A stretch of DNA of 64,000 nt from CAUZFZ01 sp963579025 (GTDB lineage: Bacteria; Planctomycetota; Planctomycetia; Planctomycetales; Planctomycetaceae), in contig CAUZFZ010000001.1 of the NCBI GenBank assembly GCA_963579025.1, forward strand, positions 62,001-126,000, read 5' to 3'. The position numbers were made by a program, and so were the translations under genes. Numbering within the stretch: the stretch's first letter is position 1; the number at the start of each line of letters is the position of its first letter. The notes beneath the pieces are model-generated. The model was not told the DNA's origin. It ran no database searches and saw only the letters and a list, made by a program, of their open reading frames with translations. Shown here piece after piece: positions 33,432 to 42,118 of the stretch.

Positions 33432-34307
33432 CTAATCAATGAGCTTCGTGATCGGATACTCGACGATGCCTTTTGCTCCGGCCGCCTTGAGCTGCGGCAC
33501 GATCGACCGGACAACGGCCTCGTCAAGGATCGTGTTGACGTCGACCCACTCGGGATCGGACAGCGAGGAGATTGTCGGCGTCTGCAGAGCGGGAAGCTGA
33601 TCGAGCACCGTTTTCAGATTGTTCCGATGCACGTTCATCATCATCCCGACTTTGCCCTCGGCGTTCAGGCAGGATTGCAGGATCAGGGCAATGTTTTCCA
33701 GTTTGGCCCGCTTCCAGTCGTCCTCCCATGAGGTCCGGTTGGCGATCAACCGCGTCGTGCTCTCCAGAATCTGGTCGACGATCCGCAGGTTGTTGGCTCG
33801 CAGAGAATTGCCCGTCTCCGTGACTTCGACGATCGCGTCCGCGAGACGCGGCGGTTTGACTTCCGTCGCTCCCCACGAAAATTCGACGGCCGCGTTGACC
33901 CCATGCTTTGCCAGATAGGCCTGCGTCAGACCGACGGCTTCCGTCGCAATCGTCTTACCTTCCAGGTCGGCGACCGACTGAACGTCGGAGTCCTCAGGGA
34001 CGCACAACACCCAGCGAACCGGCTTGCGGCTGACTTTTGAAAACACCAGCTCGCAGACTTCATGCACGTCGGCCTGGGTTTCCTGGACCCAATCGTGTCC
34101 GGTAATGCCGGCGTCGAGGATGCCCTGCTCCACGTAACGGGCCATTTCCTGAGCCCGAATCAGCAGACACTCGATTTCCTCGTCATCGATCTTCGGAAAG
34201 TACGACCGCGAGGAAAACGTGATGTTGTATCCTGCTCGCTGAAAGAGGGCGGCCGTGGCGTCTTTCAGGCTTCCGGCAGGGATTCCGAGTTTGAGTGTGT
34301 TGGGCAT
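33432..34307 (-). CDS. hisG: ATP phosphoribosyltransferase, long form
   Basis: 291 aa, the first enzyme of histidine synthesis, joining ATP and PRPP. Features: LKLGIPAGSLKDATAALF at the N-terminus, DAGITGHDW, the PRPP-binding EVTETGNSLRANNLRIVDQILESTTRLI, and a C-terminal ~75-residue ACT-like regulatory domain (GKVGMMMNVHRNNLKTVLDQLPAL...). The long form does not need HisZ. The rest of the his pathway is not nearby. It is transcribed away from nadE; the 34308-34538 spacer contains both promoters and no other gene. Confidence 0.95.
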   Translation of the reverse strand: MPNTLKLGIPAGSLKDATAALFQRAGYNITFSSRSYFPKIDDEEIECLLIRAQEMARYVEQGILDAGITGHDWVQETQADVHEVCELVFSKVSRKPVRWVLCVPEDSDVQSVADLEGKTIATEAVGLTQAYLAKHGVNAAVEFSWGATEVKPPRLADAIVEVTETGNSLRANNLRIVDQILESTTRLIANRTSWEDDWKRAKLENIALILQSCLNAEGKVGMMMNVHRNNLKTVLDQLPALQTPTISSLSDPEWVDVNTILDEAVVRSIVPQLKAAGAKGIVEYPITKLID

Positions 34308-34538
34308 CGCAGAGTGTGTGTCACAAAGTAAGAAACGTGCTTCCGCAGCGGAGGCGGTGCGGAATCTTACGGCAGCCCGGATCCGGGAACAACCAGCCCG
34401 GATCGTGCCTCTATGGTGGCAATTCCGCCTGGCGGATTCGTATAAGCACGCTGCTTCCTGAGCTGTGTCGTTTGATCACACTGAGGATGCATCAGGCTCG
34501 TCGATTCTGACCCACGACAGAAAAAAGGGACCGTCGTT

Positions 34539-36248
34539 TTGCGAATTGCATTGGCTCAACTCAATCCCACAGTGGGAGACATCGCTGGCAATGCCGAGCT
34601 TGTCGTGCAGGCCGCCGAACGGGCTGCTGACGATGGCGCCCGACTCGTCGTGGCAACCGAGCTTGTCGTGAGTGGGTACCCGCCGCGCGATCTGCTGCTC
34701 CGTGAAGGATTTGTGGAGGCCTGCGACCGCGCCGTCGAGCAACTGGCGAACCGACTGCCCAGTGGCATCGCGGCGATCGTCGGACATCCGAGCGGCGTGG
34801 ATCTGCCCGCGGGACGCATCGCGAACGCGGCGAGTCTGCTGTGCGAAGGTCGAATCGCTGCCACGATCCATAAGCGACTACTGCCTAACTACGACGTCTT
34901 CGACGAACGACGTTACTTCAGGCCTGCTGATTCGGTCCGCCCCGCTGAGTTGGACGGCTTGCGGCTTGGGATCCACATCTGCGAGGACGCCTGGTGGGGC
35001 GAACCGTCAACTCACTATCACGACGAGCCGTTGCCGCAACTGGATCCCGTGGCAGAGCTGGCATCGGCTGGCGTCGACCTGTTCATCAACCTGTCGGCCA
35101 GCCCATTCGAGATTCGCAAGCAGAACCGTCGCCAGGCACTCGTGCAGCGACACGTCGAACGACACAGGCGACCGTTCGTGTTCGTCAATCAGGTTGGCGG
35201 GAACGACGATCTTGTGTTTGATGGCAACAGCTTCGCGGTCGATTCGGCCGGTCACGTGCGCGAACAGCTTGCGGCGTTTGAATCGGGACTGGCGGTCATT
35301 GAAACGGATGATCTGCATCGGCCGGCCCCAGCGGATGGACTCGCCCACGCTTCGAGCTGGTGTCACGAAGGCGAAATGCTCGACGCGCTCATCCTGGGTC
35401 TGCGGGACTACATGCGCAAGTGTGGTTTCACTGACTGCGTGCTTGGGCTGAGCGGGGGGATCGACAGTGCGCTGGCGTGCTACATCGCAGCCCGCGCCGT
35501 GGGGCCGGATCACGTCCACGGAATCGCGATGCCCAGCCGCTATTCGAGTGACCACAGCGTCAGCGATGCCGTGGCTCTGGCCGAAAACCTGGGCATCGAT
35601 TTCGAGACGATTCCGATTGATGCAATGCATCAGGCTTACGAGCAAACCGCCGTCGTGGGTGAGGACCTGACCAGTCAACCTGGAGGGCTGGCCGATCAGA
35701 ATCTGCAGGCCCGCATCCGCGGCGGAATCGTCATGACTCGGAGTAACCGGCATGGCTGGGTGGCACTTGCAACCGGTAACAAAAGTGAATTGTCCGTCGG
35801 CTACTGCACTTTGTATGGAGACATGTGTGGCGGATTTGCCGTACTGAGCGACGTCTTCAAACGAGATGTCTACGGCATTTCCCGGTACATCAACGAAGTC
35901 CGTGAAGGTCGCGAAGTCCTTCCCGCGGGAACTCTCAGCAAACCGCCAAGTGCTGAACTTGCTCCGGATCAACTCGATCAGGACACGCTGCCCGAGTACC
36001 CGGTACTGGATGCCATTCTGGAAGGTCTGATCGAACGCGAGGAATCGGTCGCCCGGCTCAGCGAGCAGTTTCCACGCGAGACAGTCCAGTGGGTCGCCAC
36101 GCGGCTGGATCGCAATGAATTCAAACGCCGGCAGATGCCGCCGGGTATCAAGCTGTCGTCACGAGCGTTCGGCAGCGGACGCCGCATGCCAATGGCCGCT
36201 CGCTTTGAACCTGCGCCGCTCCTTGCTTCGCCAGGACCGACTGACTAA
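34539..36248 (+). CDS. nadE: Glutamine-dependent NAD+ synthetase
   Basis: 569 aa. The N-terminal nitrilase-type glutaminase domain has the catalytic Glu (VVATELVVSGYPPRDLL), Lys (TIHKRLLPNYDVFDERRYF) and Cys (GIHICEDAWW). The C-terminal ATP-pyrophosphatase domain has the P-loop GLSGGIDSALACYIAARAVG and later SRYSSDHS and TGNKSELSVGYCTLYGD. It amidates deamido-NAD using glutamine. Translation starts at a TTG (34539): AAGGGA lies eight bases upstream and the N-terminus MRIALAQLNPTVGD aligns with family starts. Confidence 0.95.
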   Translation: MRIALAQLNPTVGDIAGNAELVVQAAERAADDGARLVVATELVVSGYPPRDLLLREGFVEACDRAVEQLANRLPSGIAAIVGHPSGVDLPAGRIANAASLLCEGRIAATIHKRLLPNYDVFDERRYFRPADSVRPAELDGLRLGIHICEDAWWGEPSTHYHDEPLPQLDPVAELASAGVDLFINLSASPFEIRKQNRRQALVQRHVERHRRPFVFVNQVGGNDDLVFDGNSFAVDSAGHVREQLAAFESGLAVIETDDLHRPAPADGLAHASSWCHEGEMLDALILGLRDYMRKCGFTDCVLGLSGGIDSALACYIAARAVGPDHVHGIAMPSRYSSDHSVSDAVALAENLGIDFETIPIDAMHQAYEQTAVVGEDLTSQPGGLADQNLQARIRGGIVMTRSNRHGWVALATGNKSELSVGYCTLYGDMCGGFAVLSDVFKRDVYGISRYINEVREGREVLPAGTLSKPPSAELAPDQLDQDTLPEYPVLDAILEGLIEREESVARLSEQFPRETVQWVATRLDRNEFKRRQMPPGIKLSSRAFGSGRRMPMAARFEPAPLLASPGPTD

Positions 36249-36253
36249 TGATC

Positions 36254-36329
36254 GTTTAACGGCAAGCCGCAGGCGTCGACGTTTGCAGAGTGCGCGAGAA
36301 ACGCTGACGCCTGCGGCTAACCGTTAAAC
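36254..36329. repeat. 24-nt-arm inverted repeat between nadE and glcF
   Basis: Left arm 36254-36277 (GTTTAACGGCAAGCCGCAGG...) and right arm 36306-36329 match in inverted orientation at 22 of 24 positions, with a 28-nt loop. It starts six bases after the nadE stop and may attenuate read-through into the next gene. Confidence 0.75.
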
Positions 36330-36342
36330 AACAGAGACCACC

Positions 36343-37611
36343 ATGCAGCACAACATTCCCATCGAGCAGATTGGCCCCCTCGGTGAACCGATGGCCGAGG
36401 CCATACAGAAGTGCGTGCATTGTGGCTTTTGCCTGCCTGCGTGCCCGACGTATCAGGTGCTTGGCGAGGAAATGGACTCACCCCGCGGGCGCATCTTTCT
36501 GATGAAAGAAGCCCTGGAAGGTCGCGTTGAAACAGACGCAGTCGTTCCGTACATCGATCGCTGCCTGGGTTGTGTCGGCTGCGAAACCGCGTGTCCTTCG
36601 GGTGTGGGCTACGGGGAACTGGTGACAGCGTTCCGTGCGACGTCGGAAGAAACTCGTCGCCGGTCGCTGTTTGACCGCGTGCTGCGACGGTTCGTGCTCG
36701 AAACACTGCCCTATCCCGGACGATTTCGATTCGGCGCGCGTCTGGGCAAATTCGCCCGACCACTGCGACGGCTGATACCGGGGCGACTCGGTTCCATGCT
36801 CGAACTGCTGCCCGACCGACTGCCCAAAGGCGAACCGCTACCCGAACTCGTCCCCGCCATTGGCAAACGTCGAGCCCGCGTAGCTCTGCTCGCAGGATGC
36901 GCACAGCAGGTGCTTGCGCCTGACATCAATCATGCGACACTGCGTGTACTCGCGCAAAACGGTGTCGAAACAGTCATCCCGAAATCGCAGGTCTGCTGCG
37001 GAGCCCTGGCCGCTCACACCGGAGCCGCCTGGCAGGCAAAGAAATTTGCAAAGCAGAACCTGATGGCGTTTCCGTCCGACGTTGACGCCGTGCTCACTAA
37101 TGCCGCCGGCTGCGGTTCCGGAATGCATGAGTACGCGTTGTGGCTCCGCGGTGAGCCCGAACAGGCTGCCGCAGAAGAGTTCGTCACACGAGTCCGCGAT
37201 GTCAGCGCGTTCCTGGCCGAACTGGGCATCGAATCGCCACCGGATTTGAAGTCGCCGATGCGAGTCGCATTCCACGACGCGTGCCATCTGGCTCATGCGC
37301 AGAAGGTACGCTCGCAACCGCGGCAACTGCTGCAGTCGATCGGCAATCTCGAACTTGTCGAAATCCCCGACGGGGAAATGTGCTGCGGCTCGGCGGGCAC
37401 CTACAACATTGAGCAACCAGAGACGGCGGCCACACTGGGCGAGCAGAAAGCGCAGGCCGTACTCTCGACAGAACCCGACGCAGTGGCCACGGGCAACATC
37501 GGCTGCATGACACAGATCGAGTCGCACCTGCAGCGGCTTGGTAAACCGATCTCGGTACTGCACACCATGCAGATTCTTGACCGTGCTTATCGCCAGCAGC
37601 GGCCTGAGTAA
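36343..37611 (+). CDS. glcF: Glycolate oxidase iron-sulfur subunit-like protein
   Basis: 422 aa. Two [4Fe-4S] ferredoxin motifs at the N-terminus (CVHCGFCLPACPTY and CLGCVGCETACPSG). Two CCG domains follow, with the cysteine-rich signatures LAGCAQQ...VCCGALAAHTG...NAAGCGSGMHEY and HDACHLAHAQ...EMCCGSAGTYN...IGCMTQI. This is the GlcF/heterodisulfide-reductase-D type electron-transfer subunit that takes electrons from a flavoprotein (GlcD) oxidising glycolate or lactate. No glcD is seen in the window, so the partner must lie elsewhere. A lactate-utilisation subunit (LldE/LutA) is less likely because of length and the N-terminal ferredoxin pair. Confidence 0.88.
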   Translation: MQHNIPIEQIGPLGEPMAEAIQKCVHCGFCLPACPTYQVLGEEMDSPRGRIFLMKEALEGRVETDAVVPYIDRCLGCVGCETACPSGVGYGELVTAFRATSEETRRRSLFDRVLRRFVLETLPYPGRFRFGARLGKFARPLRRLIPGRLGSMLELLPDRLPKGEPLPELVPAIGKRRARVALLAGCAQQVLAPDINHATLRVLAQNGVETVIPKSQVCCGALAAHTGAAWQAKKFAKQNLMAFPSDVDAVLTNAAGCGSGMHEYALWLRGEPEQAAAEEFVTRVRDVSAFLAELGIESPPDLKSPMRVAFHDACHLAHAQKVRSQPRQLLQSIGNLELVEIPDGEMCCGSAGTYNIEQPETAATLGEQKAQAVLSTEPDAVATGNIGCMTQIESHLQRLGKPISVLHTMQILDRAYRQQRPE

Positions 37612-37663
37612 CGTGACTTCGGTGAGACGTAGATTCGGACCTCGTCTAAGGGCTGTCCTGGTT

Positions 37664-37866
37664 TCAGGGCCAGGAGCCCGACTGTTTGGCTATGCCCCAC
37701 TTCGCGATGATTTCTTCAATCGGGTTACCATAGTCGATTTCCAGCCGCTTCTGGCCGGGGACTTCGAGGCGGCGCGGATTGAGAACCAGCTGTTTCATGA
37801 CCGTCGCGCGAATGTCAGTGGCGTAGTACCGTTCCTCAACGGCATGGTCGGTGACGAACGAGATTG
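37664..37866 (-). pseudogene. Fragment of a DUF1501 protein (C-terminal end only)
   Basis: The minus strand reads HAVEERYYATDIRATVMKQL, then LNPRRLEVPGQKRLEIDYGN and PIEEIIA. This matches the C-terminal end of DUF1501 proteins (compare HDMHATILHQLGLNHEQL...EVIA in the complete gene at 47220-48626). The ~400 residues that should precede it, including the Tat signal, are missing, and there is no start or ribosome-binding site. It is a decayed remnant in the 37612-37899 spacer. Confidence 0.6.
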
Positions 37867-37899
37867 TCAGCCGCCTTGATGGCGTTGGTTCTGGCGTGC

Positions 37900-38877
37900 C
37901 TATTGCTCGATCGCCCACACCTGACTGGCGGCCGTGAAATTCTCGTGGTCGGTAAACGTCCAGGTGATCTCCCTCTCTTTTGACAGCCTGAAGGCATGTG
38001 CGCCGCGACCTGAATTACCACGCAGAAAGTTGGTAACCAGAATGGCGCCGTCCTTCAGCTTTTGGAGATTGCAGGCGTTGGTGAGATTGAGTTCGGGATG
38101 CCCCTTTCCGGTGAACTCCCAGACGATCTTCCCCAAACGATTCACTTCCAGTAACCGAGCTTGTGTGCCGCAGGCCAGCAGGGTGTTGCCGTTGTCTAAT
38201 CGTAGAAGATCCTGAATTGTCCCCGCCGGATAGCGACCGGTTCCTGTTTTTGGCACTTGACATCGCCAAACCTCTTTACCGTTTTCATCAACTTCAAGAG
38301 CCGTCCCTTCGCCCCACAGTTGAGCCAGATAGTGTTTGTTGCCGACGTCATACACGTTCCCCAACTGGCCATGGTGATGCTTGTACTTAGCGGGGATTGG
38401 CAGCCTCTTCTGAATCGTTCCATCCAGGTTCATCAGAATAGCCTGGGGCGGCTTTTGGCCACTCACAATCAGTTGTGATTGATGCTTTGTGATATTGATG
38501 ATCTCTCTGAACTCCCTGGCATAAGGCCAGGACCAAACGCGGTTCTTTTGAAAATCAATGCAGCGGACTTCCTGCTTGTCGGTGATGATCGGATAGATGA
38601 GCTTGTTGTCGTCCGTCAGAACAAAGTCCCAGACTTTTCCTTCCGGCGAGTGCTCCCAGATGACTTTTCCGCGCGTGTCCACTCTGGACAGCTTGAACCG
38701 CACGTAGTCACAGATCATCAACTCATAGGGGAGTTCATCGAGTCGCGTTCCACGACCACTGGTGTCCTTCTGTGGCTGGCTCTTTTCCTGTGCCCGTGCT
38801 GCAGGTCCCAGCCCAAGCGCGTACGTGGCGAGCCCAACTGATTTCAGGAAGTCGCGTCGCGACGCTGAATTGTTCAT
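37900..38877 (-). CDS. Tat-exported beta-propeller protein (PQQ/arylsulfotransferase-like repeats)
   Basis: 325 aa. A twin-arginine signal SRRDFLKSVGLATYALGLG precedes a chain of beta-blade units of the form G-x-V/E-x-W-x-x (RGKVIWEHSPEGKVWDF, KNRVWSWPYAREF, GKEVWRCQVPKTGTGRYPAGTIQDLLRLDNGNTLLACG, GKIVWEFTGKGHPEL, REITWTFTDHENF). The pattern is like the propellers of arylsulfotransferase/PQQ-repeat proteins. No catalytic residues were recognised. AAGGA precedes the ATG at good spacing. It lies 30 bp after the GntR regulator gene on the same strand, so it is likely part of that regulator's own operon. Confidence 0.8.
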   Translation of the reverse strand: MNNSASRRDFLKSVGLATYALGLGPAARAQEKSQPQKDTSGRGTRLDELPYELMICDYVRFKLSRVDTRGKVIWEHSPEGKVWDFVLTDDNKLIYPIITDKQEVRCIDFQKNRVWSWPYAREFREIINITKHQSQLIVSGQKPPQAILMNLDGTIQKRLPIPAKYKHHHGQLGNVYDVGNKHYLAQLWGEGTALEVDENGKEVWRCQVPKTGTGRYPAGTIQDLLRLDNGNTLLACGTQARLLEVNRLGKIVWEFTGKGHPELNLTNACNLQKLKDGAILVTNFLRGNSGRGAHAFRLSKEREITWTFTDHENFTAASQVWAIEQ

Positions 38878-38907
38878 GGATCTTTTCCTTGGGACGTGTG
38901 GTCTTGA

Positions 38908-39792
38908 TCACAAACAAGCGTCACTCTTTCCGTCCGAAATGCCTTCGATTTGGCTCAGGATCGGGTGATTGTCGAGGATGTGATGCGACAACGCTTTCCT
39001 CGCCGCAGTCCAGTTCTTCTTGACCAATGCGGTCAGAACTTCGTGGTGCTGGCGCATTGTCTCAATCGCAACAGCGTCATCATGATCTTCCCACTCAAAC
39101 AACAGCCGGTAGTAGCGCCCCTGACGGTCAAAGAAATCCTTGATGTACGCATTGCCGGCGATGGCGATCAGGTATTCGTGCAGTGACTCATCGACGCTCT
39201 GTGAGATACCGGACGATGCCGGCGGCACACTCAATTCGAGCATGCGTTGCAGCTCGCCCGTATCCAGTTTCGGCCGAGCCAGCTCAAGTGCTTTCAGTTC
39301 CAGCACTTCACGCACTTCGATGAATGCCTGCAGGTCGCCCTGCCGAAACGGACGCAGACGCCAGCCGCGTCGTGGGATGTGATCGAGAATCCCTTCGCCG
39401 GCCAGACGATGCAGGATGTTGCGGATTGCGGACCGGCTGACGTCGTACTTCTCGGCGGTCGCTTCCTCGCGTAGATAGATCGGCTCGCCTCGTAGACTGC
39501 GCTGCACCAGGTCGCTGGCGATGACTTCATATAGGTCACGTGGCGGCTCGGGCAGTTTCGGTTTACATCGCGTTCGGGCTCCTTTTCGGCGTGGGGTTGT
39601 GACGGCCAGGCGATGATTGGAGCCCTTCTCCAGCAACCCTTCGTCGATCAGCTCAGCGACTGCGGTCCGCACGGGCGTCAAGCTTACGCTGTAGTGCTCT
39701 GCCAGTGAGTCAAGCGTCAATTGAACCGGCAACTCCCGCCCTGAACTCAGTTGAGCGGCAAGGTCGTCTTTGATGTAGGTCGCGATTGACAT
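38908..39792 (-). CDS. GntR/FadR-like transcriptional regulator with two winged-helix domains
   Basis: 294 aa. The first wHTH (about 1-60) reads QLTLDSLAEHYSVSLTPVRTAVAELIDEGLLEKG. A second, complete wHTH (about 85-150) reads LREEATAEKYDVSRSAIRNILHRLAGEGILDHIPRRGWRLRPF. An all-helical FCD effector domain follows (EVREVLELKALELARP...DESLHEYLIAIAGNAYIKDFFDRQGRYYRLLFE...HHEVLTALVKKNWTAARKALSHHI), with His residues suitable for metal and carboxylate binding. FCD regulators usually sense sugar acids or organic acids. The ATG at 39792 starts right at the wHTH; the longer open frame upstream is a repeat shadow. It is divergent from the sugar-acid genes at 39942, which it probably represses. Confidence 0.88.
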   Translation of the reverse strand: MSIATYIKDDLAAQLSSGRELPVQLTLDSLAEHYSVSLTPVRTAVAELIDEGLLEKGSNHRLAVTTPRRKGARTRCKPKLPEPPRDLYEVIASDLVQRSLRGEPIYLREEATAEKYDVSRSAIRNILHRLAGEGILDHIPRRGWRLRPFRQGDLQAFIEVREVLELKALELARPKLDTGELQRMLELSVPPASSGISQSVDESLHEYLIAIAGNAYIKDFFDRQGRYYRLLFEWEDHDDAVAIETMRQHHEVLTALVKKNWTAARKALSHHILDNHPILSQIEGISDGKSDACL

Positions 39793-39805
39793 GCCGGGAG
39801 CATAT

Positions 39806-39848
39806 TTGTCTTCGGCGACAACAACAAGTACATTGGCGACAAAGACAA
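39806..39848. promoter_or_regulatory. Candidate operator for the GntR regulator
   Basis: TTGTC-TTCGGC-GACAA (39806-39821) is a perfect 5+5 inverted repeat. Two further GACAA half-sites follow at 39838-39842 and 39844-39848. The cluster sits between the divergent regulator and sugar-acid genes, and its TTGTC/GACAA pattern fits the TnGTnnnACnA type of FadR-family sites. Confidence 0.5.
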
Positions 39849-39882
39849 GATGTGAGTGGCGCAGGTGGCTCGCCTTTCTTAC

Positions 39883-39901
39883 GTCGGGTCTCAGGCCCGA
39901 C
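39883..39901. repeat. Short GTCGGG/CCCGAC hairpin, probable dispersed repeat
   Basis: GTCGGG at 39883-39888 pairs with CCCGAC at 39896-39901 around a 7-nt loop, in the divergent promoter region ahead of the dehydratase. It may be part of a dispersed planctomycete repeat extending over about 39855-39925. Confidence 0.4.
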
Positions 39902-39941
39902 TCTCGAACAACACACCACCGCGTAAGCTGGAAGAAACACA

Positions 39942-41120
39942 ATGAAAATCACCGCAGTCGAAACTCATGTCTGTCACGCCCGCATGCGCAACTGGGTGTT
40001 TGTCAAAGTTGTCACCGACCAACCGGGGCTGTTCGGCTGGGGCGAGGCGACGTTGGAATGGCACACTCGCGGCGTCGTGGGAGCGATCGAAGATCTGGCA
40101 TCTTTAGTGGTCGGCGAGGATCCGACGCGTGTCGAACATCTCTGGCAGATGATGTGGCGGCAACACTTCTGGCACGGCAGCGGAGTGACTCGATCGACCG
40201 CGATTGCCGGGATCGATCTCGCGCTGTGGGATATTGTTGGCAAGATTCACGGAGTGCCATGTCACAAGCTGTGGGGTGGACCTGTTCGGAATTCTATACG
40301 GCTATATTGCCATCTTGGCGGCGGCAATCTGGAAAGCTTCTACGAGACGCCGGTCGATAATGCGAAACAGTTTGCGGACTTCGCCCGGCAAGCCATCGCG
40401 GAAGGGTTCACGGCATTCAAATCCATGGCCGTGCCTCCAACGATGCCAATCGAAGGTCTCAAGCCGATCAAGGCTGCTGATGCGTGCGTTGCCGCGATGC
40501 GCGAGGCTGTCGGAGATGACATCGACATCATGGTGGACTGCCACGCGCGACCGTCGCCAGCGATGGGCATGCAGTTCGCCAAAACTCTGGAGCCGTACGG
40601 GCTCTATTTCTTCGAAGAACCCTGCTGGCCGGAGAGCATCGAAGGACTGGCCGCCATCAACGCGGCCGTCACGACACCGATCGCCACCGGAGAGCGCATG
40701 ACACACCTCGCCGCATTCCGAGATCTGTTTGCGGCTCGTGGTTGCGAGATCTGCCAGGTCGATCTCACTCACTGCGGTGGTTTCACGGAAGCTCGCCGCA
40801 TCGCCGCACTGGCTGACGCATATCGAATCGCACTCGCCCCGCACAATCCGCAGGGACCGGTCAGCACAGCCGCGTCACTGGAATTCGGGTTTTCTCAGCC
40901 GAGTTACATCATCTGCGAGTCGGTGCACAATGACGTCCCGTGGCGGAATGATGTTGTGGAGGAAGGATTCACCGTCGATGAAAAGACGCGAACTGTGACA
41001 CCAAACACGAAGCCGGGACTTGGAGTCACGATCAATGAAGACGAAGTAAGAAAGCACCCGTTCGAACAGGAGATCCCGCAACGCGTCTTCTATCAGGACG
41101 GCGGCGTGGGAGATTGGTAA
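39942..41120 (+). CDS. dgoD: Galactonate dehydratase-like enzyme of the enolase superfamily
   Basis: 392 aa, mandelate-racemase/enolase-superfamily barrel. Diagnostic residues: the N-terminal capping domain (MKITAVETHVCHARMRNWVFVKV), AGIDLALWDIVGK, the Asp-x-His pair in IMVDCHARPS (as D183/H185 of E. coli DgoD), Glu ligands in FFEEPCWPE and ATGERM, and the late His of LAPHNPQGP. The DxH plus HNPxGP combination is that of D-galactonate dehydratases, making 2-keto-3-deoxygalactonate. A different aldonate is possible. It heads a run with the DapA-family lyase (5 bp gap) and possibly the sulfatase. Confidence 0.82.
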   Translation: MKITAVETHVCHARMRNWVFVKVVTDQPGLFGWGEATLEWHTRGVVGAIEDLASLVVGEDPTRVEHLWQMMWRQHFWHGSGVTRSTAIAGIDLALWDIVGKIHGVPCHKLWGGPVRNSIRLYCHLGGGNLESFYETPVDNAKQFADFARQAIAEGFTAFKSMAVPPTMPIEGLKPIKAADACVAAMREAVGDDIDIMVDCHARPSPAMGMQFAKTLEPYGLYFFEEPCWPESIEGLAAINAAVTTPIATGERMTHLAAFRDLFAARGCEICQVDLTHCGGFTEARRIAALADAYRIALAPHNPQGPVSTAASLEFGFSQPSYIICESVHNDVPWRNDVVEEGFTVDEKTRTVTPNTKPGLGVTINEDEVRKHPFEQEIPQRVFYQDGGVGDW

Positions 41121-41125
41121 CGACT

Positions 41126-42061
41126 ATGGAATCACAAACAATGAACGCGACATCGAACATCGAAGGTATACTGCCGATTCTGCACACCCCGTTTGACGTT
41201 CACGACGAAATTGATCGTGACAGTCTGCAGCGAGAAATCGACTGGGCGTTCGAGCAGGGAAGCGACGGTGTGTGTTCGGCAATGGTTTCTGAAATCCTGC
41301 GGCTGACGTCTGAAGAGCGGGTCCATCTGAATCGGGTGATCGTGGAAACGACGGCTGGTCGTGGAATAGTCGTGGCCAGCGTCGGGGCGGAGAGCACAAA
41401 GCAGGCGGTCTACTTTGCGAAGGCAGCCGTTGATGCCGGCTGCAACGCCATCATGGCGATTCCTCCGATTTCAGCAGCGTTGCCACTGACGGCACTTCAA
41501 GACTACTTCAGTACATTGGCAGATGCCGTGCCCGTGCCGCTCATCGTTCAGGACGCGTCGTCTTACGTCGGCGCATCGATCCCGACGGAATTCTACGTTC
41601 GCCTGCTGGACAAATACGGGCCGCAGAAAATCCTGTTCAAACCGGAAGGCGCGCCCATCGGACCAAACATCTCTGACCTGCGAGATGCGAGTGACGGTCG
41701 CGCCCGCATGTTCGACGGTTCGGGCGGCATGCTGCTGATCGATGCTTTCCGACGCGGCGTCATTGGCACGATGCCAGGCATTGACTTACTGGATGGCATC
41801 GCGGCTTTGTGGGGAGCGTTGAAGAATAACGATGACGCGACAGCCTATCGCATTTACTTCCCCATCTGCGCGCTGGTCGCATTGCAATTGCAGGCGGGTC
41901 TGGACGGCTTCCTGGCCATCGAAAAGTACATTCTGGTGAAGCGTGGACTGTTCACGACTGATCGGCGACGTGAACCGAATTCCTGGAGTCTCGACCCGGA
42001 AACGCAGAGCGAAGTCGATCGACTCCTGGCGATGTTGACTGACGCACTGGCCGCCTCATGA
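41126..42061 (+). CDS. DapA/N-acetylneuraminate-lyase superfamily aldolase or dehydratase
   Basis: 311 aa TIM barrel. The superfamily pattern is clear: GILPILHTPFDVHDEIDRDSL, the G-x-x-G-like GSDGVCSAMVSEILRLTSEER, GCNAIMAIPP and the Schiff-base Lys in ILFKPEGAPIGPN. The usual Tyr of the Y-N-x-P motif is absent: the aligned segment reads LIVQDASSYVG, so the proton-relay Tyr is replaced. The gene follows the dehydratase by five bases, so a 2-keto-3-deoxy-sugar acid is the expected substrate. The start at 41126 is ambiguous; an in-frame ATG five codons on (41141) has a similar context. Confidence 0.8.
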   Translation: MESQTMNATSNIEGILPILHTPFDVHDEIDRDSLQREIDWAFEQGSDGVCSAMVSEILRLTSEERVHLNRVIVETTAGRGIVVASVGAESTKQAVYFAKAAVDAGCNAIMAIPPISAALPLTALQDYFSTLADAVPVPLIVQDASSYVGASIPTEFYVRLLDKYGPQKILFKPEGAPIGPNISDLRDASDGRARMFDGSGGMLLIDAFRRGVIGTMPGIDLLDGIAALWGALKNNDDATAYRIYFPICALVALQLQAGLDGFLAIEKYILVKRGLFTTDRRREPNSWSLDPETQSEVDRLLAMLTDALAAS

Positions 42062-42118
42062 ATACAGGTCCTGATCATGTTGCTCGACTGGCTCGGCGCC
42101 GCAGACCTCCGGGGCGAT

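Noticed and set aside
39793..39942. 50-residue extension of the GntR regulator
   Set aside because: It covers the operator and a dispersed hairpin; the regulator fold begins at MSIATYIKDDL.
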